A DNA stretch of 10,038 bases, taken from Pyrodictiaceae archaeon. GTDB lineage: Archaea; Thermoproteota; Thermoprotei_A; Sulfolobales; Pyrodictiaceae. The position numbers and the translations under genes are program-made. Positions 1-5,980 of this stretch are shown one piece after another; position 1 is the stretch's first letter, and each line of letters begins with the position of its first letter. The stretch covers positions 1 through 10,038 of the forward strand of contig JALUFI010000200.1 of NCBI GenBank assembly GCA_027043685.1. Reading direction: 5' to 3'. The notes below the pieces were generated by a model that ran no database searches, was not told where the DNA came from, and saw only the letters and a list, made by a program, of their open reading frames with translations.

Positions 1-3000
1 CCTTGCCTGTCTCGTGGTCCATGTTTACGGGTATCCATGGCCTAGCCCATATCGTCATCCTGCCGGTTGGCTTCGCGTAGAACGTTATATACCAGTTGTC
101 GGGCATCTTCTTGCCGCGCTTCCACTCGACGTCGTCTATCTCCTCCACTATGTTCCTGAGCACCCACTTCATGAGCACCGGGTTGTGCGGCAGCTTGCCC
201 AGCCACTTCTTCTTGTGTATCGGGTGCAGCGTGTTATCGTCGATGCTCTTGATGTACTTGGCTATCTCCTCGGGGTCGTTCATGTTCTTGACCTTCTCGT
301 ATATCATCTTTATCACGTCGGGGTCCGGCATCAGCGGGTCGAACGGGTAGGCGTACCTGCTGGCGGACTCGAAGTAGTCGTAGCGCTTCTTCACGCTCGG
401 GTTGGTTGCGTACTGCTCAGGCCACGGCCACCTGAAGCCAGTGATGAGCTTCCTGAAGAACTCCCTCTTCACGTAGCTGAAGTCGTAGTAGGTGTTCTTG
501 GCTAGGCTGAGTATGTCGCGGTCCCATAGCCTGTTCATGAACTCCTCGTGCCACTTCTTGTCGTTGATGGTCTTCTCCACCACGTACTGGACCCAGGTCT
601 TGCCGGCCTTCTTCGCCGCCTTCTCGACGTCCTCCGGCCAGAAGCCGCTCACTATGCCGAGCGGCACCAGGCCCCTCTTCTCCCACTCGGTGCCAAGCAT
701 CGCGAATATCATGGCGTCGCTGACGGCCTCGCCCGGCGGCTTGATGGTGTACCTGGCGATGCTGTACCTCCTCTCGCTGCAGCCGTACTTGAACTCCTTC
801 TCGCCCCACGCCGCCGCGGGCAGCACCAGGTCGGCGAGGTCAGTGGTCCTGGTGGGGTAGATGTCGCTCACAACTATGAACGGGAACGCCGGGTCATCGT
901 CGTGCGGCTTAGCCATGCCGGCGCGGAACTTGTAGAGGTTCGGCAGGCTCTGGCCAGGGTTGGTCTCGGCTATCCACACCACCTTCAGCTGGCCTGCGTT
1001 GACGCGGCGGAACATCTCGATGACGTGCGGCCCCGGCACCGGGTGCACGTAGACCTCCTTGACGGCCTTCTGTATCACGCTGGGCGGGTAGCCGCGCTCC
1101 TTGAGGTACTCGGCGGTCAGCCTCTTCCAGATCTCCTCGACCTCCTTCCTCGCGGCCGCGTTTGCTATCAGCCTGCCGTAGGGCAGCACGTGGGCCAGGC
1201 CGCCCTGGTCGCGGATGCCGCCGCACGCGTTGGGCTGGCCGGTGAGGCTGAAGCTGCCGGCGCCCCACATGCCTATCTGGCCGGTGAGCGCCAGGAAGTT
1301 GATTATGCCGTTTATCGCGTGGACGCCCTGCACCTTCTGGTTGATGCCCATTGTCCAGAAGACTAGGAGGCGGCCGGTCGCCATCCACTTCACTGCGAGC
1401 CTTAGCGCCTCAACCGGGTCGATCTCGACGAAGGGGTCGCTGCCACTCATGTTGACCTTGTCTGGGCTGAGCTCGCCGGCAGCGATGAGCTTCTTGGCGG
1501 TCTCCCTGTTTATCAGTGGCTTCTCGTCGCCGAAGAGTATCTTAGCCATTACCTCGGGCTTGTAGAGCTCTAGGAACTTGAGGTAGAGGGCGAAGCCGCG
1601 CCACCAGTCCTTCTCAACCTCGTCCTCGCTCTTGTACTGCTTGCCTATGCTCGGGTACATCTTGTAGTTGGCCTTGTTGCTCGCGGTGGTGCCCATGTCC
1701 CATATCTTGTTGAGCGGGTCAGGGAGCTTGTTGTACTTGGTGTTGTAGTCCTTGAGTGCCCAGGTCTTCGCGGTCTGGACGGGGATAGCGAAGTCGGCGT
1801 GACGCTTCAGCCACTTGAGGTCAATGTACTTCCAGTTGCACTCCACCTTGCCCTCGGCAACGTCTACCACGCGACACTTGTCCAGCTCGAAGGCCAGTAT
1901 GTAGGCCATCGTGTGCATCAGGGCAACGTCCATGCTCCAGCGTATGGGGAGCCATAGGTCGGCGACCGTGCCGCTCCTCGTCTTACGCGGGTCCGCCAGG
2001 ATTATCTTGACGTTGGGGTTGGACTCCTTGACCGCGGCTATGCGGCCGAATAGTATTGGGTGCGCCTCGGCGGTGTTGGTGCCTATGAGGAGGAAGGTCG
2101 TGGCGTGGGTGCCGGTGCCGCGGTGCTTCCTGGCCTCCTTGACGCCCTTCTGGAGCGCTATCTCGAGCGGCACGTCTATGTGGTCGTAGCTCACCTCGGG
2201 CTCGTCGGCGCCGTAGCTGGTTATGAAGCCGCCTACCGCGCTGACCATACACATACGCGGGTTGCCGTCCAGGTTGTTGGTGTGGATGCCGCCCTTGGTG
2301 AGCTTGTTGATTACGTAGCTCTCCTCGGTGCCCAGCTGGCCGCTGCCGTAGTAGGCGAAGCTGTGGGGCCCGTACTTCTTCAGCGCGTAGATGAACATCG
2401 CTGTGAAGAACTTGACCGCTGTGTCCCAGTCTACCTCTACGTAGTTCTTCTTTATGTGCTCCACCGTGGTTAGCTCTGCCTTGTAGTTCTTGCTGACCTT
2501 CTTGAAGCGGACCCTGGGCGCCAGCGGTATCTCCTCGGGGGTTATCGGCGGCCTGTTCTTGCCCGGTATAATCCAGTCCTTGATGACTAGGGGCTTCTTG
2601 AGCCTCTCCTTCATCGCCGGCTTGTTGCCGCCATGGCCTATGGCCTTGTGTATGTAGAAGGCCTTGGTACAGAGGGCGCCGAAGTTAACCGGGTAGATGG
2701 GTATACCGGTGAGCGCGAGCATCTCCTGGGCGAGGCCGTCCTCGCCCACTATCACCTGGGCCTGGACGCCGCAGCCGGTGCCGCAGAACCTGCAGGGCCC
2801 TATGGGGACGGTTGCGAGCTTGGGCTTGGGCTTCGCCTGGGTCTGTGTCTGGGTCGCGCCCTGGGTTACAGTCTTCTCTATGGTCTCGGTTATGAGCTTC
2901 TTGATTGTCGTGGTCGTGGTCTTGACTATGGGCTGCTTGCCGCCGGTGCCGTAGTAGGCGGCCGCGCCGCCCACTATGGCGAGGGCGGCGCCAAGGCCGA

Positions 3001-3037
3001 TGGCTTTGAGAATGTCGCGTCGTGTCTCGTCAGCCAT
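1..3037 (-). CDS. napA: NapA-type periplasmic nitrate reductase, catalytic Mo-bisMGD/[4Fe-4S] subunit (C-terminus cut by window edge)
   Basis: This gene reduces nitrate to nitrite outside the cytoplasmic membrane. The visible 1012 codons are open to the left edge. The N-terminus has a twin-arginine signal (TRRDILKA, R6-R7, then a hydrophobic stretch to about residue 30) and a Thr/Gln/Lys-rich linker to about residue 78. A [4Fe-4S] motif follows, CRFCGTGCG with C82, C85, C89 and a fourth Cys at C123 (LCTKAF). The Mo-ligand cysteine is C263 in NPRMCMVSAV, equivalent to ARHCMASAV of bacterial NapA. Other NapA signatures are DEPEVSYDHID, TNTAEAHPILF, WTMGINQ, SLTGQPNACGG, DLADLVLPAA and YGCSERR. 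The visible end (FYAKPTGRMTIWARPW) is the point where bacterial NapA enters its last, cofactor-binding domain, so roughly 130-150 residues are missing. It is already longer than bacterial NapA (about 830 residues) because of internal insertions. The ATG is preceded by GGGGGT with a 7-base spacer. A related assimilatory or other DMSO-reductase-family role is less likely given the Tat signal and motif match. Confidence 0.94.
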   Translation of the reverse strand, partial: MADETRRDILKAIGLGAALAIVGGAAAYYGTGGKQPIVKTTTTTIKKLITETIEKTVTQGATQTQTQAKPKPKLATVPIGPCRFCGTGCGVQAQVIVGEDGLAQEMLALTGIPIYPVNFGALCTKAFYIHKAIGHGGNKPAMKERLKKPLVIKDWIIPGKNRPPITPEEIPLAPRVRFKKVSKNYKAELTTVEHIKKNYVEVDWDTAVKFFTAMFIYALKKYGPHSFAYYGSGQLGTEESYVINKLTKGGIHTNNLDGNPRMCMVSAVGGFITSYGADEPEVSYDHIDVPLEIALQKGVKEARKHRGTGTHATTFLLIGTNTAEAHPILFGRIAAVKESNPNVKIILADPRKTRSGTVADLWLPIRWSMDVALMHTMAYILAFELDKCRVVDVAEGKVECNWKYIDLKWLKRHADFAIPVQTAKTWALKDYNTKYNKLPDPLNKIWDMGTTASNKANYKMYPSIGKQYKSEDEVEKDWWRGFALYLKFLELYKPEVMAKILFGDEKPLINRETAKKLIAAGELSPDKVNMSGSDPFVEIDPVEALRLAVKWMATGRLLVFWTMGINQKVQGVHAINGIINFLALTGQIGMWGAGSFSLTGQPNACGGIRDQGGLAHVLPYGRLIANAAARKEVEEIWKRLTAEYLKERGYPPSVIQKAVKEVYVHPVPGPHVIEMFRRVNAGQLKVVWIAETNPGQSLPNLYKFRAGMAKPHDDDPAFPFIVVSDIYPTRTTDLADLVLPAAAWGEKEFKYGCSERRYSIARYTIKPPGEAVSDAMIFAMLGTEWEKRGLVPLGIVSGFWPEDVEKAAKKAGKTWVQYVVEKTINDKKWHEEFMNRLWDRDILSLAKNTYYDFSYVKREFFRKLITGFRWPWPEQYATNPSVKKRYDYFESASRYAYPFDPLMPDPDVIKMIYEKVKNMNDPEEIAKYIKSIDDNTLHPIHKKKWLGKLPHNPVLMKWVLRNIVEEIDDVEWKRGKKMPDNWYITFYAKPTGRMTIWARPWIPVNMDHETGK

Positions 3038-3043
3038 GGCTCG

Positions 3044-3050
3044 TACCCCC
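3044..3050 (-). promoter_or_regulatory. Ribosome-binding site of napA
   Basis: On the minus strand this reads GGGGGTA, one mismatch from the archaeal GGAGGT consensus, about seven bases before the ATG at 3037. It supports that start, which also places the twin-arginine motif at residues 6-7 as expected for a Tat signal. Confidence 0.6.
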
Positions 3051-3099
3051 AGCTCTTCCTAGGGGCACCTTCGCCAATGAATGAATCATGTAGAACGCG

Positions 3100-3108
3100 T
3101 TATTTTAG
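3100..3108 (-). promoter_or_regulatory. Candidate TATA element upstream of napA
   Basis: The minus strand reads CTAAAATAA, the most A/T-rich run in the 225-base gap between the regulator stop and the napA start. Transcription starting about 25 bases downstream would give a leader near 40 bases that includes the GGGGGT ribosome-binding site. The 8-base palindrome AACGCGTT (3094-3101) overlaps its downstream edge and could be a regulator site. A second TATA-like string, GTTTATC, lies at about 3191-3197 and would imply a much longer leader. No strong purine BRE is visible. Confidence 0.4.
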
Positions 3109-3142
3109 TGGCAGGCCACACGGTTTCGGAGCCCAAAGCCCG

Positions 3143-3153
3143 AAGGAAAAGAA
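3143..3153 (-). terminator. Possible pyrimidine-rich terminator after the regulator gene
   Basis: The minus strand reads TTCTTTTCCTT about 110 bases after the regulator stop codon. Archaeal transcription often ends in T-rich tracts without a hairpin. This tract is interrupted by cytosines, so the call is weak. The rest of 3154-3262 shows no convincing gene; short ORFs there lack family features. Confidence 0.2.
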
Positions 3154-3262
3154 TGACGGGCACGTGGGCGCTGCCCCGCCAGGGCCCGGGGATAAACAGG
3201 GGGAGGCAGGAACGGAGACAAAGGCGAGGAGCGAGGAACCCCATGCGGGTAGAAGAGAGGGG

Positions 3263-4141
3263 CTAGGCTGGCGCGGGTATCGGCTTCGCCTCCTCCTCGC
3301 GGCGCTTGTTGAACCGCTTCTCGAGGAGCCCACGGTACGTGTGAGGACTCATGATTACCCCGACGAGGTAGTGGGGGAGCTCGTGACGTATATACGCCTC
3401 TATTATCTTTGCCTCCGCCTTGCGGAGCAGCTCCGCCAGCGTCGACACCGAGAGCCCGAGCTTCGTGGCTAGCTCCTTGAGGCTCGCCTTACGCGGGAAC
3501 TGGTAGTAGCCCATGAGGTAGGCGTAGATGACCGCGAGCTCCTGCTTCTCGGTGAGCATGTAATCGTAGCCGCTTACCTCGTGGCTCACGAGTATCCTGC
3601 AGCCCCTGCGCCTCAGCTCCTGCACAGCCCTCGTCTTCGCCACTATGAACTCGCAGAGGAACCCCCTCGGGGTAACCACGGTTGCCTTGTTCATGGCGCC
3701 GGGTACGCCGTAGAGCAGGGGGCAGCCGGGGCCCCGCGCCCCGTTCCCGCTGCTCTTCTCGCAGGGGCAGCGATCCATGCTTATCACTACGCGGTATATC
3801 GTGCTGAACTTGTTGCTGAACACCCTCTGGAAGGCCACGCCATCCTCCTGCCTCATAGCGGCCTCGAATGCCTCCACGGCGCCGTTCGAGCCGCTGACCC
3901 TTATCCAGGCCTCGGTGAAGCCCTCCTCCGGGAACCTCTGCACCCGGAGGACGCGGGCAGCCACGCCACTAACCATTCCGAGGACGGTGTCGAGGGGAAC
4001 CCCGTCCCCCACGCAGCCGCCGCGGCCCCCATCCCCGTCGCCAGCCTGCGCGGAGGCCTCCGCCGCGCGGCGCAGCATCGCGAGAAGCGGGCACCCAGGC
4101 ACCTCGTGGAAGCAGAACACAACCCCGGGCTGAGTACTCAA
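3263..4141 (-). CDS. Cysteine-rich transcriptional regulator with bacterio-opsin-activator-type HTH (HTH_10)
   Basis: This is a predicted DNA-binding regulator of 292 residues. The C-terminal part (about 196-250) matches the HTH_10/Bat pattern: LTEKQ, then YAYLMGYYQFPRKASLKELA, GLSVSTLAELLRKAE. Ahead of it lie two similar half-domains. Each has Cys residues before a CPLL string (C10, H12, C17; and C125, C127, C140), then a strand-helix-strand stretch starting GFTEAWIRV or GFLCEFIVA. C43, C163 and C181 are additional cysteines. The arrangement suggests a duplicated sensor that binds metal, Fe-S or heme, or responds to thiol redox state; this is inference. The start is TTG: no ATG or GTG lies between it and the upstream in-frame stop, and GGGGTG sits eight bases before it. 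It lies in the same orientation between the HAO/peptidase genes and napA, 225 bases upstream of napA, so control of nitrate respiration is plausible. A basic/acidic tail (KRFNKRREEEAK) ends the protein. Confidence 0.83.
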   Translation of the reverse strand: MSTQPGVVFCFHEVPGCPLLAMLRRAAEASAQAGDGDGGRGGCVGDGVPLDTVLGMVSGVAARVLRVQRFPEEGFTEAWIRVSGSNGAVEAFEAAMRQEDGVAFQRVFSNKFSTIYRVVISMDRCPCEKSSGNGARGPGCPLLYGVPGAMNKATVVTPRGFLCEFIVAKTRAVQELRRRGCRILVSHEVSGYDYMLTEKQELAVIYAYLMGYYQFPRKASLKELATKLGLSVSTLAELLRKAEAKIIEAYIRHELPHYLVGVIMSPHTYRGLLEKRFNKRREEEAKPIPAPA

Positions 4142-4149
4142 CCCAGCTA

Positions 4150-4155
4150 CACCCC
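4150..4155 (-). promoter_or_regulatory. Ribosome-binding site supporting the TTG start of the regulator
   Basis: On the minus strand this is GGGGTG, close to GGAGGTG, with an eight-base spacer to the TTG at 4141-4139. An ATG at 4155-4157 overlaps it but opens a different frame, so TTG is the better start for the regulator. Confidence 0.5.
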
Positions 4156-4189
4156 ATAGCTACGCGTAAGCATCACATCAGCCAGGGGG

Positions 4190-4275
4190 GTCCCCGAGGG
4201 CCTCCCGGGCTCCAGGGGCCCACAGTCGGGGGCCTCCTCCCCTGGGGTAGCGTAGGGTTTCCCCTAAACCCCGGT
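4190..4275 (-). other. GC-rich inverted-repeat region in the peptidase-regulator gap
   Basis: The 183-base gap holds several stems. CCAGGGG (4212-4218) pairs with CCCCTGG (4239-4245), and GGGTTT (4255-4260) pairs with AAACCC (4266-4271) across a five-base loop. More GGGCCC-type palindromes lie between and left of these. It may be the structured leader of the regulator mRNA, a 3' structure of the peptidase mRNA, or a small RNA. No tRNA T-arm, no paired C/D boxes and no SRP or RNase P motif were seen. In such a GC-rich genome, stems of this length can arise by chance. Confidence 0.3.
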
Positions 4276-4278
4276 AGA

Positions 4279-4292
4279 GATAACACTTTCGC
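4279..4292 (-). promoter_or_regulatory. Weak candidate BRE/TATA for the regulator gene
   Basis: The minus strand reads GCGAAAGTGTTATC: a purine-rich BRE-like GCGAAAG followed by the TATA-like TGTTATC. It lies between the peptidase stop and the regulator, and would give a leader of over 100 bases carrying the stems at 4190-4275. The match is poor, and AATAAA at about 4310-4316 is an alternative. Confidence 0.2.
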
Positions 4293-4324
4293 GGAATGCT
4301 CTAACTCGTTTATTTCGTATACAG

Positions 4325-5830
4325 TTAAACAGACTCATGTCCGCGGTGAACAACACGACTAATCAGTAGAAACAGTAGGGCAGCTGTGAGCCCGGCAGCG
4401 GCCGCAGCGGCGGCGCCCGTCGAAGCACCCCTGGGCGCGGGGAACGGCTCAGCTGCGGGGCCCGGCGGCGGGGACGGGGAGCTGGAGGGGGCGCTGCCCG
4501 GCTGAGGAGCAGCCGTGGCTGCAGCCTCTGGCGCGGCCGGCGAGCCATTGGCGGCCGCACCGGTGGCTACCGGTCCCCCCGTCTCCGTTGCTGCCGTGTT
4601 GTTGCCGGCGGGGGCGCTGGGCGCGGTGGCCTCGTCCACGTGTACCGATGGCTCTAGGAGCCTGGGGAGCGGCGTCTTGGCCGCATGGAGCATCTCCTCC
4701 CCCAGCGCCTTCTCGAGCGCCTCCAGGCAGCCCCGGTTCTCTGCGATGGCCGCCGCCTCGGCGTAGAGCTCGGGGAGCCCCGGGCTCCAGGAGGCGTCGT
4801 CGACGCTGCGGCGGTACATCTCGTGGAGCGCCTCGAGGTAGATGTCGCTGCCGCAGGCCCGCAGACCCGCCGCTCTCAGTGCGGCGTGGAGGATGAGCCA
4901 GGTGCGGTACGGGTTCAGGGTGGAGGCCTCCTCCTCGTAGCCTAGGGAGAGGTTGTAGAGCCGCGGGCTGCACCCCCTGAGGGCTAGGAGGCTGAGCAGC
5001 TCCGCGGCGCCCTCCACGAGGCCCTCCCCGCCGCGGAGGGGCCCCTTCCCGATCCATCCGTGGACAGCCTCGTGGGAGACGAGGTGCACCATCGAGGCCG
5101 GGGACCCGGGGCTCGGCTTCACGTAGACCACCGCGCCCAGGCTGTACCCCGTGCCGGGCAGCACCAGGCCATGCTCCCCGGGGGCCGCGGCCACGAATAC
5201 CCTGGGCGCCGCGGGGCTCGGGCCGAGCCACCTCGTCAACGCGGAGGAGACGCAGGAGACCGCGGAGGCCAGGAGACGGGGCTCCACGCCCGGGACACGA
5301 CTACGCGGCTCAACGACAAGCAAGCCACCCACCACGATGCCGCGGTAGCTCCTCGTATCAGCGACGACGACGCCGTCGTACACCACGTAGCGGAGGAACA
5401 CGGCCAGGGAGACCCTGCCGGCAACGCCCCCCGGGCCCCAGCCCAGGGGCGTGGCGACGAGGTAGCCACGGGGCGCCTGGACCTCGAGAACCGCGGCGCC
5501 GCGGGGAGGCCTGGCGGCGAGCGCCGAGAGGAAGGAGGAGCCACGGGGACACACGCTGTCAACTATGTAGTAGAGGGGGAGGACGAGGAGCCTGCTGGAC
5601 ACGGCACGGGTCTCACGGTAGTAGGGGTTCGCCTCCACCACGCCGCTGCAGCTAGCCGAGAACCCCGGGGCCTCGAGGCCGACGCTGGCCGCCCACTTGT
5701 CGCCGCCGAGGGGCTTCAGTGAGACCCTCAGCCGCAGCAACGGCTCCGAGGCAGCAACGGGCTGGGCGGCTGCAAGCGCTGAGGCGTAGAGAAGGAGAAC
5801 CGCGGCCGCAATCACGGCGCGCAAAGCCAT
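4325..5830 (-). CDS. Secreted, C-terminally membrane-anchored M1-like (gluzincin) metallopeptidase
   Basis: This 501-residue protein has a Sec-type signal peptide (1-22; MALRAVIAAAVLLLYASALAAA). A mainly beta/hydrophobic region runs to about 240. The catalytic signature is HEAVHGWIG (H253, E254, H257) followed by LVEGAAE with E273. It resembles HExxHxWxG...NEGFAE of M1 aminopeptidases, so H253, H257 and E273 would bind zinc and E254 would catalyse. The spacing from the second His to the Glu is 15 residues rather than the usual 18. A helical region follows (about 305-395), then a Pro/Ala/Ser/Thr-rich stalk (about 400-468). A transmembrane segment (about 472-492) with a basic end (SRVVHRGHE) anchors it with the catalytic part outside. 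Cysteines at 61, 94, 193, 287, 326 and 368 could form disulfides. The substrate is unknown. It starts 150 bases after the HAO stop, with a possible terminator between. The ATG is preceded by AGGGGAT, but with short spacing. Confidence 0.68.
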   Translation of the reverse strand: MALRAVIAAAVLLLYASALAAAQPVAASEPLLRLRVSLKPLGGDKWAASVGLEAPGFSASCSGVVEANPYYRETRAVSSRLLVLPLYYIVDSVCPRGSSFLSALAARPPRGAAVLEVQAPRGYLVATPLGWGPGGVAGRVSLAVFLRYVVYDGVVVADTRSYRGIVVGGLLVVEPRSRVPGVEPRLLASAVSCVSSALTRWLGPSPAAPRVFVAAAPGEHGLVLPGTGYSLGAVVYVKPSPGSPASMVHLVSHEAVHGWIGKGPLRGGEGLVEGAAELLSLLALRGCSPRLYNLSLGYEEEASTLNPYRTWLILHAALRAAGLRACGSDIYLEALHEMYRRSVDDASWSPGLPELYAEAAAIAENRGCLEALEKALGEEMLHAAKTPLPRLLEPSVHVDEATAPSAPAGNNTAATETGGPVATGAAANGSPAAPEAAATAAPQPGSAPSSSPSPPPGPAAEPFPAPRGASTGAAAAAAAGLTAALLFLLISRVVHRGHESV

Positions 5831-5895
5831 GCATCCCCTGGTAGCTGAGAGGAATCCTTGCGTGCAGAGAACGCTGGGAGCAGAGGGGAGGTTGT

Positions 5896-5915
5896 GGGGC
5901 CCTCATTTGGGCCCC
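5896..5915. repeat. Perfect 7-bp inverted repeat in the HAO-peptidase gap
   Basis: GGGGCCC (5896-5902) and GGGCCCC (5909-5915) form a perfect stem with a six-base loop. It lies 66-85 bases before the peptidase start on the minus strand. No T-run follows it on that strand, so it is not a classical terminator. It may structure the peptidase leader or be incidental. Confidence 0.35.
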
Positions 5916-5935
5916 CGGGAGCACCACGCTGTGGG

Positions 5936-5941
5936 TAAAAA
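5936..5941 (-). terminator. Candidate T-run terminator of the octaheme cytochrome gene
   Basis: The minus strand carries TTTTTA about 40 bases after the cytochrome stop codon, the only such run in a GC-rich gap. T-runs are typical archaeal termination signals. It suggests the peptidase may not be fully co-transcribed with the cytochrome. The same bases could be read as a TATA-like element about 110 bases before the peptidase start. Confidence 0.4.
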
Positions 5942-5980
5942 CGCTGGGGGTGGGCTCCGCGGCCGCCGCGTGGGGCGGCG

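Noticed and set aside
548..1366. Long plus-strand open frames opposite napA (548-1366, 2633-3472 and others)
   Set aside because: They mirror the codon structure of napA. Their translations are rich in Val/Leu/Ala/Gly/Tyr/His without family motifs, while the opposite strand gives a full NapA match.
3081..3333. Short ORFs on both strands in the napA-regulator gap (for example 3081-3266 plus and 3333-3100 minus)
   Set aside because: Low-complexity Arg/Pro/Ser-rich translations, no ribosome-binding site, and one overlaps the regulator gene; they are typical of GC-rich non-coding DNA.
4190..4275. tRNA or C/D box RNA in the structured gap
   Set aside because: No T-arm consensus or acceptor stem was found. 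CTGA and a near RUGAUGA lie side by side on the minus strand, but a full C/D pair with guide spacing is absent.
4449..5231. Alternate minus-strand frame inside the peptidase gene
   Set aside because: Arg/Gly/Pro-rich out-of-frame translation; the main frame has a signal peptide, HExxH motif and anchor.
5896..5915. Intrinsic terminator from the GGGGCCC/GGGCCCC hairpin
   Set aside because: No T-run follows on either strand within a suitable distance; the T-run at 5936-5941 lies before the hairpin in the direction of transcription.
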